DNA of 64,000 nucleotides, from NCBI GenBank assembly GCA_023400055.1, contig JAEXFN010000047.1, positions 62,001-126,000 of the forward strand. Direction: 5' to 3'. The notes beneath the pieces are model-generated. The model was not told the DNA's origin. It ran no database searches and saw nothing but the letters and a program-made list of their open reading frames with translations. This DNA is from Bacillota bacterium (GTDB taxonomy: Bacteria; Bacillota; UBA4882; UBA8346). Positions 42,697 to 51,474 of the stretch are shown here, piece by piece. The position numbers were made by a program, and so were the translations under genes. Each line of letters opens with the position of its first letter. Position 1 is the first letter of the stretch.

Positions 42697-44319
42697 TTAA
42701 AAATCACTCGGATCGTCTTTTAAAGGAATTACCTGTTCGGGATCGACAATCTGCGTGCTCTTGCGAACCGAAACATTTTTTTCGGGCATTTCCTGAGCCG
42801 GTTTTCCGGAAACGGAAATTTGGGCTCGTTTCGGTCGGCGCGTCGGCTTCGCTGTAAGCGGTGCCTCGGCGTCATCGACGGCGCCCCCATCCACCAACGC
42901 CTTGAGCTGATGGACGATCTCCCGCGTGCTAAAGACTTGGGCGTTTAGTTCTTCGGCGGCCGAAGCGCTCTCTTGCGCGCCGGCGGCATTGGACATGGTG
43001 ACCGTCTCCATTTGGGTGATGGCCTTATTCACTTGAAGTATCCCTTGCGATTGCTCCTGGCTGGCGACCACGATCTCTTCCATCAATTCGTTGACCTTTT
43101 TGGCCTGCTGGGTGATGGTGCTGAGCGCTTCCTGAACCCGTTCAGAGACGCTTACTCCTTTGCCGGCCAACTCAATATTGTTTTCAATCATGGCGGCGGT
43201 GTCTTTGGCCGCTTGGGCGCTGCGTTGCGCCAGATTACGAACCTCCTCGGCCACCACGGCGAATCCCATGCCGGCTTCCCCGGCGCGCGCGGCTTCGACT
43301 GCGGCATTCAGGGCCAGAATGTTGGTTTGGAAAGCGATCTCATCGATCACTTTGATAATCTTGGCAATCTGGTCGCTGGATTTCTTCAGCTCATTCATCG
43401 AGGCCATCATCTGGGCCATCTCCCGATTGCCATGATCCGCTGCGTCAATGGTCTGTTTCGACAATAGTCCAGCCTGCCGGGTATTTTCGGTATTCTGCTG
43501 GACCATGGATGAAGTCTCCTCCAAAGTGGTGGAAGTCTCCTCAATGGCCGCAGCCTGTTCGGAGCTGCCCTCCGCCAGCTGCTGGCTGGTGGCCGAGAGT
43601 TGAGTCGAGGCGGCGGCAATCTGCGTGGCGCTTTCCGTCAGGCTGTCGACGCTGTTCTTGATTGAGCGAGTGATGGAAGTACTCAGGAAATAACCGAGCC
43701 CCAGGGATAACAACAAACCCACTGCAATACTGATGACAATGAGAACCGAAGTATTTCGTTGTTCATTTTCGGCGCGTTTGTCTTCAAGATCCGACGCCTG
43801 ACGGTTAAAGGCAATGATCTTCTTTAAAGTATCCTCCGATTTCAAGAAGTTTTGGCGAGCCACCGTATAGGAAATTTCCTGGGCCTTTTTCTTTGAAGCG
43901 GTCGTTCCCACCAAAGCCAAGTTCACGACCTGGTCATGACTGTCTTTCCAAGCGCTCCACGTTGTTTGCAGCGTGGTCCATAACTCGCGTTCCCCCTGCA
44001 GGGATATGATTGATTCGTAGTTCTTGGCGCTCTTTTCGACATCCTTCCAAATCGTATTCATCCGGTTTTTCTGAAAAACCATTTCATCCTGGTCCGGCGC
44101 GATCAACATGGAGCGTTCAGCCGCCAGGATGCTGTTCATTCCGGACTCCATGGTCAGAAGATCCTGAATCGACGGAAGCATTTTATTATTGATTTGGGCG
44201 AGATTCGCGCCCAGCTTTTGAATGCTGACCCATCCGATGCATCCTAAAATGAACGTGATGAGCGTTACCAATAAAAAGCTACAGATCAATTTGGCGCTGA
44301 GCCTCAGTTGTTTCAACAT
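42697..44319 (-). CDS. Methyl-accepting chemotaxis protein
   Basis: A 540-residue chemoreceptor, the only one in the window. TM1 about 8-28, a four-helix-bundle-type periplasmic domain to ~190, TM2 about 191-213, a short junction (no clear HAMP), then the cytoplasmic signalling coiled coil with the conserved hairpin tip (IDEIAFQTNILALNAAVEA, GFAVVAEEVRNLAQRS). It ends in a charged tail without a CheR-binding motif. ATG 44319 has AGGAG at eight bases; an earlier ATG is too close. Probable dedicated receptor of the second che set. Confidence 0.92.
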   Translation of the reverse strand: MLKQLRLSAKLICSFLLVTLITFILGCIGWVSIQKLGANLAQINNKMLPSIQDLLTMESGMNSILAAERSMLIAPDQDEMVFQKNRMNTIWKDVEKSAKNYESIISLQGERELWTTLQTTWSAWKDSHDQVVNLALVGTTASKKKAQEISYTVARQNFLKSEDTLKKIIAFNRQASDLEDKRAENEQRNTSVLIVISIAVGLLLSLGLGYFLSTSITRSIKNSVDSLTESATQIAAASTQLSATSQQLAEGSSEQAAAIEETSTTLEETSSMVQQNTENTRQAGLLSKQTIDAADHGNREMAQMMASMNELKKSSDQIAKIIKVIDEIAFQTNILALNAAVEAARAGEAGMGFAVVAEEVRNLAQRSAQAAKDTAAMIENNIELAGKGVSVSERVQEALSTITQQAKKVNELMEEIVVASQEQSQGILQVNKAITQMETVTMSNAAGAQESASAAEELNAQVFSTREIVHQLKALVDGGAVDDAEAPLTAKPTRRPKRAQISVSGKPAQEMPEKNVSVRKSTQIVDPEQVIPLKDDPSDF

Positions 44320-44341
44320 TTTCATCACTCCTCTTCTCTTG

Positions 44342-44791
44342 TTATGCCGATAATTCATCCGGAACCAACATTTGATTCATTTCCAGCAAAACCAGCACTT
44401 TGTTTTTGAGTTTGGCGATCCCCGTCATAAACTTGCCGTCGATAATGCTGTCATACTGTTCGGGAGGTTCAACATCACTGGCTGCGACGTTGACAACTTC
44501 CAAGACCGCATCCACCACCAACCCCATTACCCGCTGTTGGCCCGCTGTCTCCAACTCTACTACAATGATGCAGGTGCGATCGGTGTAACGCTGCTCGGGC
44601 ATAGCGAACTTTAACCGCAAATCGATGACCGGCACGATCTTTCCCCGCAGATTAATGATGCCTTTGATGAACAGCGGCGTCTTCGGGAGCGATGTTATCT
44701 CCATCATCCCGATGATCTCCTTGACTTGCCGAATAGGGATGCCATACCCTTCATTTCCCAGACTGAACGTCAGATACTTGCCCTCAATCAT
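44342..44791 (-). CDS. cheW: Coupling protein CheW (copy 2)
   Basis: A 149-residue CheW: YLTFSLGNEGYGIPIRQVKE, LFIKGIINLRGKIVPVID, CIIVVELETA, GLVVDAVLEVV. ATG 44791 follows GGGGGG; the longer frame is rejected. First gene of the second che operon, preceded by a sigma-28-like promoter. Confidence 0.92.
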   Translation of the reverse strand: MIEGKYLTFSLGNEGYGIPIRQVKEIIGMMEITSLPKTPLFIKGIINLRGKIVPVIDLRLKFAMPEQRYTDRTCIIVVELETAGQQRVMGLVVDAVLEVVNVAASDVEPPEQYDSIIDGKFMTGIAKLKNKVLVLLEMNQMLVPDELSA

Positions 44792-44927
44792 TGAATTCCC
44801 CCCTACATCCTTTGCCTTAATTGGCATATATTCGTCGACTATTTTTCTGCTTCGTCGATCGTACCATTCATACATCGGAATATATTAAATGCAATATATC
44901 GCCTGATAGACAAAGTGATTTCTATAT

Positions 44928-44954
44928 CTATCGGCAAGGACTTCCGCATCCTTA
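44928..44954 (-). promoter_or_regulatory. Sigma-28 (sigma-D) type promoter of the second che operon
   Basis: On the minus strand TAAG, a 15-bp spacer and GCCGATAG closely match the flagellar/chemotaxis consensus TAAA-N15-GCCGATAA. It lies about 135 bases before cheW2. The remaining 44955-45195 gap is AT-rich and holds no gene I can support. Confidence 0.65.
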
Positions 44955-45195
44955 ACGAAAATATGCGGATGATCATGATTCTTTTTCGAAAATTTCAACT
45001 AGCTGGCGATTAGTTACTTTCTCCCTTATCCTAGTTGTGACATAGCTTATCCATAATATCAGATAGACCCCTTTCATTCAATTTTCAGATTCAAATTTTA
45101 TACTATAAATATTGCAATGAAGTTACGAGTTACCTCACAAGTGTTTGTAAAAAAATCCGGTTGTAATTTTCGATGAAAGTTGGGAGGTGAGTTCC

Positions 45196-46044
45196 ATGAA
45201 GCGTTTGATTATTAATGCCGATGATTTTGGCTTGCACGAAAAGATCAATCAGGGGATCATCGAAGCCTATTTAGAAGGATGCGTGACCAGTGCCACCATT
45301 GTCGCCGGAGGCAGAGCTTTTCAAGATGCGGTCGTGATGGCCCGGCAATATCCCAACCTGGGCATCGGGGTTCATCTCACTTTAGTGGGACTCCGCCCGG
45401 TAGCCCGCGGCGATGTTCGTTCCCTGATTACCGAGGACGGCAGTTTTTTCTCAAGCTATACGACATTTGTCCGCCAGTATTTAACCGGCCGTATCGAACT
45501 CGCTCATGTCGAAACGGAGCTGCGTTGCCAGCTCCAAAAGGTTGTGGGAAGCGGGATTCCCATCACTCATCTGGATAGTCATCAGCATATCCATGCCTTG
45601 CCGGGCATCGCTGAGATTATCGGACGGCTGGCCAAAGATTTTAACGTTGCCAAAGTGCGGATCCCTGCCGAACCATTCTGGTTTTTCAATACCAAGCGCT
45701 GGTCTTTTGGCAAAACATTAAACCGAACCGTATTAACGGGCTGTACCCTACTGGCTATGACCAGAAAGAAGTATCAGCGGCTGGGGATCCGTGGTCCGGA
45801 AAATTTCTTTGGAATGCTGACGGGAGGGCAGATGGATCAAACCAAACTGCAAAACATTATTGAGCGGCTGCCCGAGGGAACATCGGAGATTATGGTTCAT
45901 CCCGGTTTGAATAACGAAGAATTAAACAAAGCGTATCCGTGGAATTACCATTGGGAAGATGAACTGAACGCTTTGAAAGCCGTTGAAACGCTGCGACTGA
46001 TCAAAAAAAACCGGATTAAACTGATCAGCTACCGCGATCTATGA
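45196..46044 (+). CDS. YdjC/HpnK-family carbohydrate deacetylase, NaxD-like
   Basis: A 282-residue deacetylase of the YdjC (ChbG/HpnK) family. Metal site: IINADDFG near the N-terminus and THLDSHQHIHALPG, plus a catalytic region ending IMVHPGLN. Members remove N-acetyl groups from sugars: chitooligosaccharides (ChbG) or undecaprenyl-phosphate-GalNAc (NaxD). Being followed by GT2 and GT39 genes favours a NaxD-like role on a lipid-linked sugar. ATG 45196 has an excellent GGAGGTGA. First gene of a five-gene operon. Confidence 0.85.
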   Translation: MKRLIINADDFGLHEKINQGIIEAYLEGCVTSATIVAGGRAFQDAVVMARQYPNLGIGVHLTLVGLRPVARGDVRSLITEDGSFFSSYTTFVRQYLTGRIELAHVETELRCQLQKVVGSGIPITHLDSHQHIHALPGIAEIIGRLAKDFNVAKVRIPAEPFWFFNTKRWSFGKTLNRTVLTGCTLLAMTRKKYQRLGIRGPENFFGMLTGGQMDQTKLQNIIERLPEGTSEIMVHPGLNNEELNKAYPWNYHWEDELNALKAVETLRLIKKNRIKLISYRDL

Positions 46045-46113
46045 AACGAAAGGCCTTGCTTCCAACTTACCATAGAACGTTAATCGATTTGGATAATCGT
46101 TAAGGAGGATATT

Positions 46114-46851
46114 ATGAACAGGGATTTTAGTCTATCGTTTGTATTTCCAATGTACAATGAGATTGACAATATTGAACCGTGTGTCCAAGGGGCCATGACC
46201 ATTGGGGAAAAACTCAACATCGACTACGAGATTGTCGTGGTCGACGACGCCAGCACGGATGGCTGCGGTCCACTGGCGGACAGGCTCGCCGAGCGCTATC
46301 CGGTCCTTAAGGTCATCCATCATCCGGTCAACCGCAAACTGGGCGGAGCGCTGAAAACCGGCTTTGCCAATGCCTCCAAGGACTACATCTTGTATATGGA
46401 TTCGGATCTGCCGTTAGATTTTAATGATGTCTGCGCAGCGATTCCGCAGATCGCTGCAGCCGACATGCTCGTGGGCTATCGCCTCTCGCGGGCGGAATCG
46501 CTGCGTCGCAAATTTATTTCCAAAGTCTATAATCGGCTCATCCGGCTGATCTTTGGGCTAAAAGTTCACGATGTCAATTTTTCATTTAAATTATTCAAAA
46601 GAGAAATTCTCAAGCAGATTCATTTAATTTCGGAAGGTTCCTTCATTGACGCCGAGTTGTTAATCGAAACCCATAAAAGAGGTTACACTATCCGCGAGAT
46701 CGGTTTGTGTTACTATCCGCGGGTGGCCGGAGAATCCACACTGGCCAGCAACGCGGTCATCAAAAAGATATTTGCGGAAATGTGGCGCTATTATTGCCAG
46801 CAAAGAAATGACCTGGCCAATCCGGTAACTTCATTGCGCCATGACATTTAA
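46114..46851 (+). CDS. Family 2 glycosyltransferase, polyprenyl-phosphate sugar synthase type
   Basis: A 245-residue GT2 of the dolichol-phosphate-mannose synthase/ArnC-FlmF type: SFVFPMYNEIDNI, VVVDDASTDG, catalytic/metal motif LYMDSDLPLD. It lacks the C-terminal membrane spans of ArnC. It would transfer a sugar from a nucleotide donor to undecaprenyl phosphate on the cytoplasmic face. AAGGAGG precedes ATG 46114. It lies 69 bases after the deacetylase gene; product likely used by the downstream GT39. Confidence 0.88.
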   Translation: MNRDFSLSFVFPMYNEIDNIEPCVQGAMTIGEKLNIDYEIVVVDDASTDGCGPLADRLAERYPVLKVIHHPVNRKLGGALKTGFANASKDYILYMDSDLPLDFNDVCAAIPQIAAADMLVGYRLSRAESLRRKFISKVYNRLIRLIFGLKVHDVNFSFKLFKREILKQIHLISEGSFIDAELLIETHKRGYTIREIGLCYYPRVAGESTLASNAVIKKIFAEMWRYYCQQRNDLANPVTSLRHDI

Positions 46852-46994
46852 GGTTCATGCGCAAAGGCTTTCAGAGCGTAATGCGATCTGTAAAAAGGAG
46901 CCATCAGCTTTATTGCGCTTCTTTAAGTTTTTATGATTATCCCGTCCTTCGGAACCGGGTTCATCATAACACTTTTTAACGTCAGAGGTACAAG

Positions 46995-48617
46995 ATGAAG
47001 CTTAACAAACGACTGCTCGTTTTTTTGATCAGTTTCGTATTTTTTATTCTGTGGGCCCACGCGTTGCCGATCACTGATACGGTCGAATCCAATTATGCTT
47101 TGACCGCCAAAGAGATGGTCGCCGCGGGGGATTGGCTGTCGCCGCGGATTTACGGAAAGTTCTGGTATGATAAGCCGGCCATGATATACTGGCTGCTGGC
47201 TTTGGCCATGAAGCTCCTGGGTTATTCGGACTTGGCGCTCCGGGTCGTTCCGGCGCTCGCCGGAGCGATCGGGGTGACCCTCATTTATTGGTTTGTCACC
47301 AAACTCAGCAATGAACGCCTGGGCACGCTCGCCGCGGTCCTGCTGGGGACCTCACTGCAATATTTCATGATCGCCAAACTGATCATCACCGACATGGTCC
47401 TGTTTGATTTCAACGCCGCGGCGCTGATCTTTTTCTATCTCGGTTTTATTGCCAGGGACGGTACCAAGGCCAAGCGCTGGTATCTGCCCATGTATGCCTG
47501 TTTCGCTCTGGCAGTGCTGACCAAGGGCCCGGTCGGGATCATGTTGCCAGGTCTGATCATCCTGCTCTTTCTCGCCTGGCAACGACAATGGGCCGAGTTG
47601 AAAAACATGCGCATCGGCGAGGGATTGTTGCTTTTCTGCCTGATTGCCCTGCCGTGGTACGGCTTCATGTACCTCAAACACGGCAATCTTTTTATCCAGA
47701 ATTTCTTTGGCGTGCATAATTTGCTCCGTGCCACCGTCTCGGAACATCCCAAAGCCAATGTCTTTTACTATTATTTGGTAGTTTTTGTCCTGAGCACCTT
47801 GCCGTGGACCGGAGTAATGACCGGCGGCATCTGGGACGCCATCAAAAAAATCCGCCAAAAGGATATGTTGGCGCAATTTTTAATCGTCTGGATCGGGGTG
47901 TTTTTTATCTTTTACACCCTCATCGCTACCAAATATCTGACCTATACCTTCCCGTTCTTGTTCCCGGTCGCCGTTTTGGGAGCAATTTACCTGGGCAAGC
48001 ATTTGGAAGCAAACAGCGGTGCCGTCAAAAGCTGGGTCCTGCTCTGGCCTTTGCTCTTGTTAAATGTCCTATTTGTATTTATCGCTTACCGGATCTTGAA
48101 AAACGGCTTGTTATTGGATGTTTATCTGTCCCTTGCGATACTCAGCTTCATTTTCATGATTTGGTGCTTATTCCGCGCCAAGGAACCCCAACGCTTGAGA
48201 ATGCAACAATATGGCGTTATCGTTAGCTATCTGCTGCTTGCGGTAATGGTTTTGCCTGCTTATGCCCAATTGCAGTCCGGCAAAAATTTTGCGCGGGATC
48301 TTTCTTCTTATAAGGACTACCGGATCGGCACTTACCAGTCCTACAGCACTTCGGCGGTATACTACAGCGGCCACCTGCTGGATCGGATTGAACCCGAAGA
48401 TGCTGTCGGTAAATTTCGTAACCCTTCGTTCACCTGGTATGCCAAATATACTATGCCCGTCTATACGATTGAAGAATTCAAGACTCAACCGGGCCAGAAA
48501 AAAATGATCATCGTGCCAACCCATTCAGAACAGAAATTTTTGAAAGAAGCATCCGGAACGACGCTCGAAAAACTCGCCCAAAAGGATAATGACGTCTTTT
48601 ACCGAATCATTCCATGA
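46995..48617 (+). CDS. ArnT/FlmK-like GT39 membrane glycosyltransferase
   Basis: A 540-residue polytopic protein, about 12 spans. The PMT/ArnT signature is clear: an acidic pair region DTVESNYALTAKEM in the first outer loop, FWYDKPAMIYWL and GYSDLALRVVPAL. Such enzymes move a sugar from undecaprenyl phosphate to an envelope acceptor on the outer face. AGAGGT lies before ATG 46995, after a 143-base gap with an imperfect hairpin. Acceptor unknown (lipid A in Francisella and enterics). Confidence 0.88.
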   Translation: MKLNKRLLVFLISFVFFILWAHALPITDTVESNYALTAKEMVAAGDWLSPRIYGKFWYDKPAMIYWLLALAMKLLGYSDLALRVVPALAGAIGVTLIYWFVTKLSNERLGTLAAVLLGTSLQYFMIAKLIITDMVLFDFNAAALIFFYLGFIARDGTKAKRWYLPMYACFALAVLTKGPVGIMLPGLIILLFLAWQRQWAELKNMRIGEGLLLFCLIALPWYGFMYLKHGNLFIQNFFGVHNLLRATVSEHPKANVFYYYLVVFVLSTLPWTGVMTGGIWDAIKKIRQKDMLAQFLIVWIGVFFIFYTLIATKYLTYTFPFLFPVAVLGAIYLGKHLEANSGAVKSWVLLWPLLLLNVLFVFIAYRILKNGLLLDVYLSLAILSFIFMIWCLFRAKEPQRLRMQQYGVIVSYLLLAVMVLPAYAQLQSGKNFARDLSSYKDYRIGTYQSYSTSAVYYSGHLLDRIEPEDAVGKFRNPSFTWYAKYTMPVYTIEEFKTQPGQKKMIIVPTHSEQKFLKEASGTTLEKLAQKDNDVFYRIIP

Positions 48618-48638
48618 GTCGCTATGAGGTGATCTGTT

Positions 48639-49319
48639 TTGCAAATTCTCTTGGCCGAAGACGATATACGCTTGGGAAACCTGCTGAAACACTTGTTAGA
48701 AAAGGATAAACACCAGGTCGACTGGGTCCAGCGCGGCGATGAAGTATTCGATTATGTGGCCTATACGACCTATGACGTGATTATTCTGGACTGGATGATG
48801 CCCGGGGAAAGCGGCATCAGGGTCTGCGACCGTTTGCGGAAAAGCGGCTACCGGCGGGCGATTCTGATGTTGACGGCGCGGGACGCCGTTGACGATAAGG
48901 TCCTTGGCTTGGATACCGGCGCCGACGACTACTTGATCAAACCGTTCGAATTCGTCGAACTCTCGGCCCGGCTGCGTGCCCTGGCCCGCCGCGGCACGGA
49001 ACCGCTCCGGGAAGAAATCGTCCAGAATGGCACGCTCACGTTAAACCGAACCCTCCATACCGTGAAACGCGGGACCCGCGAGATTCAACTTACCAGCAGA
49101 GAATTTCAAATATTGGACCTGCTCTTTCAGAACAGCGGCAGGGTCGTTCCCCGCGAAGTCATTATCAACCGGGTCTGGGGATTGGAAAACGAGGTCACGC
49201 CCAATAACCTCGACGCCTATGTTCGGTTGCTCCGCAAAAAGCTCGATCTGCCGCAAGAAAAACCGTTGATTTATAACGTACGCGCGATAGGTTATAAATT
49301 AGAGGATAAGCATGTTTAA
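48639..49319 (+). CDS. OmpR/PhoB-family response regulator
   Basis: A 226-residue regulator: receiver (LLAEDDIRLGN, Asp in VIILDWMMPGESG, Thr in MLTARD, Lys in LIKPFEF) and winged-helix DNA-binding domain (LTSREFQILDLLFQNSGRV, YVRLLRKKLD, VRAIGYKLE). TTG start at 48639 after GAGGTGAT. Overlaps the kinase start. Likely PmrA/QseB-like controller of the envelope operon, in the same transcript. Confidence 0.93.
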   Translation: MQILLAEDDIRLGNLLKHLLEKDKHQVDWVQRGDEVFDYVAYTTYDVIILDWMMPGESGIRVCDRLRKSGYRRAILMLTARDAVDDKVLGLDTGADDYLIKPFEFVELSARLRALARRGTEPLREEIVQNGTLTLNRTLHTVKRGTREIQLTSREFQILDLLFQNSGRVVPREVIINRVWGLENEVTPNNLDAYVRLLRKKLDLPQEKPLIYNVRAIGYKLEDKHV

Positions 49320-50628
49320 CAAATTAAAAAAACAGCTGACCCTCTTTAACTCCCTCTTAATCGGCGCCTTGTTGCTGCTGTTCGTGGTAGTGACGTTCGC
49401 CGGCGTGACCTGGGCTATGTACCGCGGCGAACGCTCCGACATTATCGCCTACGCCAAAGAAGAAGCCGAGGAAAATCTGGCCATCCTGATGGATAAGAGT
49501 TATCTGCGGCGGGATTATTCCAAATTGGAGCCGAATGAGAATGATGTGCTGTTTTTTTACGCCTTTGACAAGGACGGCAAACTGTTCCATTACTCCAATC
49601 CCCGCCCCCTGCTCGACCGGAAGGCCAAGCAAAACATCGGGCAATGGAGCAAAAAACTCGGTAAACCGGCTTTTTTTATTTTTCGGGAAGCCCATCGAAC
49701 GCAGGCCATGTTCATCGTGGCCCGCCCGCTGGAGAGCGGAAACGTGATCTATGGAACCATCTATGTCGGAAAAGATGTCACGGCCTATTACCAAATCTTA
49801 CTGAGGCTGTTGTATGTCCTGGGCGGCTTTTTCGTTTTGTTCTTTACTTTGGTGACCCTGGCCGGTTATATCATGGCCGCCAGAGCCATCGAACCCATCA
49901 AACGCTCCTATGAAAGGCAACGGGAGTTTTTGGCCGATGCCTCCCATGAGCTGCGAACCCCGTTGAGTGTCTTGTTGACCTCGGTGGACGCGATTCAAAG
50001 CGACTCCGTCAGTCAACTGACGCCCTTTGTGCAACAGGTCCTGGCGGACATGAAAGACGAGATTAAAAAGATGTCCCGAATCATCGGCGACCTGTTGACC
50101 TTGGCCCGTTCCGACGCGGCGGTTTTGCATATCGTGCGGGAATGGTTCGAGCTGAGGCCGGTCGCCGAACAGATTGTCCGGACTTTGCAGCCCATTGCCA
50201 ACGAAAAACAAATTACTTTACAGCTGCAAGCCCCCGCGGGAGGGCAAATCTATGCCGATAAGGAGCGCATCGCCCAATTGTTGCTGCTCTTGCTGGATAA
50301 CGCCTTGAAATACACGTCGGACCACGGCCACGGCGAGGTTCAGCTTTCGATCCGGCTGTCGGAGCCAGACCGCTCCAAACTGGAGATCAGCGTCCGGGAC
50401 AATGGCATCGGCATCGCTCCGGAAGAACAAAGGCTGATCTTCGAACGCTTTTACCGGGTCGATAAGGCGCGCTCCCGCTCCATGGGCGGGACCGGTTTGG
50501 GCCTGCCCATTGCCAAGTGGATCGTTGAAAGCCATGGCGGAACCATCCGGGTCGTCAGCCAGCCGGGACAAGGCGCTACTTTTATTGTCACGTTGCCGCA
50601 ACCGGCGATGGCGGAGCATTCCCGCTAA
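49312..50628 (+). CDS. Membrane sensor histidine kinase
   Basis: A 438-residue kinase: TM1 about 13-37, external domain about 38-160, TM2 about 162-190, HisKA with His212 (FLADASHELRTPLSVLL), HATPase (LLLLLDNALKYTSDH, DNGIGIAPEEQ, GGTGLGLPIAKWIV). The start overlaps the regulator stop by eight bases. Pairs with the regulator above; a cationic-peptide or envelope-stress signal is plausible from context only. Confidence 0.92.
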   Translation: MFNKLKKQLTLFNSLLIGALLLLFVVVTFAGVTWAMYRGERSDIIAYAKEEAEENLAILMDKSYLRRDYSKLEPNENDVLFFYAFDKDGKLFHYSNPRPLLDRKAKQNIGQWSKKLGKPAFFIFREAHRTQAMFIVARPLESGNVIYGTIYVGKDVTAYYQILLRLLYVLGGFFVLFFTLVTLAGYIMAARAIEPIKRSYERQREFLADASHELRTPLSVLLTSVDAIQSDSVSQLTPFVQQVLADMKDEIKKMSRIIGDLLTLARSDAAVLHIVREWFELRPVAEQIVRTLQPIANEKQITLQLQAPAGGQIYADKERIAQLLLLLLDNALKYTSDHGHGEVQLSIRLSEPDRSKLEISVRDNGIGIAPEEQRLIFERFYRVDKARSRSMGGTGLGLPIAKWIVESHGGTIRVVSQPGQGATFIVTLPQPAMAEHSR

Positions 50629-50715
50629 AAGCGGAGGCGGTCCCCAAAATGCGAAGCGTTTTTGCTCCTGGAGTTGATTTGGGAAGTAGAAATAGAAGGA
50701 TGATCACCGGGACAA

Positions 50716-50946
50716 CTCTCCCAAAGCTCGGGATGACTTCCCCAGGGTGTGGGAAAGGATGCTCAAGGCTTGGGAATCCTTTCCCAAAGCTTGGGCATAC
50801 TCTCCCAAGGCTTGGGCATGCTCTCCCAAGGCTTGAGTATGCTCTCTCAAAGCCTGGGCTATCTTGCCCAAACCTCGGGGCAGTTTTCCCGATCGCCGGG
50901 CCTGCTTTCCCGAAGGTCGGGCGGACTCAGCTTCGTCGCGGGAAAG
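50716..50946. repeat. Array 4: 11 tandem 21-bp units
   Basis: Eleven contiguous units of exactly 21 bp (first at 50716, best conserved 50779-50862). The core is CCCAAGGCTTGGG or CCCAAAGCTTGGG, a near-perfect dyad, followed by CATRCTCT. The last four units diverge. In one plus frame each unit reads LSQ(G/S)LG(I/M); the minus strand is also open. Lies between convergent gene ends, 87 bp after the kinase and 48 bp from ybaK. No separate terminator is apparent, so the dyads themselves may terminate or stabilise transcripts. Confidence 0.9.
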
Positions 50947-50994
50947 CAAGGAGCGACGGCGCTCATGGACGGATCGGCCCCCCGGTAAAAACAT

Positions 50995-51474
50995 TCACTC
51001 GATCCCCACCCGGACCGGGACCGGATTCAAAACCCGCCTCAAATCTTGCGGGGTGATGCTGACCAAATAACCCCGCTTCCCGCCATTGATATAGAGCAAC
51101 GGCAACTCCAGAATGGTTTCCTCCACATAAACCGGAAGCCGCTTGCGCGTTCCGAACGGCGAGGTCCCTCCCACCAGATAGCCGGTGTGTTTGGTGGCGG
51201 TCTCCGGCGTGCAAGGCTGAATACTCTTGACACCGATCAGCCGGGCCAGTTCCTTGGTGGAAACCTTGCGGTCGCCATGCATCAACACCAGCAGGGGGCG
51301 CTGCTCTTCATCCTCCATGACCAAGGTTTTCACGGTGCTGTGTTCAGCGATGCCGAGCTCCCGGGCGGCGACCTCGGTGCCGCCCTTGTCTTCATAGGCA
51401 TATAAATGACCGGTAAACGCCACCCTGGCGGCGCGCAATTGCCGAACCGCGGTTGTAACCGGCTCTTTCTCCAT
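50995..51474 (-). CDS. ybaK: YbaK/EbsC-type Cys-tRNA(Pro) deacylase
   Basis: A 159-residue aminoacyl-tRNA editing protein hydrolysing Cys-tRNA(Pro) in trans. Family features: AFTGHLYAYEDKGGTEVAARELG, VKTLVMEDE, LVLMHGDRKVSTKELARLIG (catalytic Lys region), GYLVGGTSPFGTRKRLPVYVEE. ATG 51474 follows GGGAGG; the longer frame is rejected. Monocistronic. Confidence 0.92.
   Translation of the reverse strand: MEKEPVTTAVRQLRAARVAFTGHLYAYEDKGGTEVAARELGIAEHSTVKTLVMEDEEQRPLLVLMHGDRKVSTKELARLIGVKSIQPCTPETATKHTGYLVGGTSPFGTRKRLPVYVEETILELPLLYINGGKRGYLVSITPQDLRRVLNPVPVRVGIE

Noticed and set aside
50749..50988. LSQSLG-repeat protein encoded by array 4
   Set aside because: The frame lacks a convincing start and ribosome binding site and degenerates at its 3' end; the repeat is better explained at the DNA/RNA level until translation is shown.
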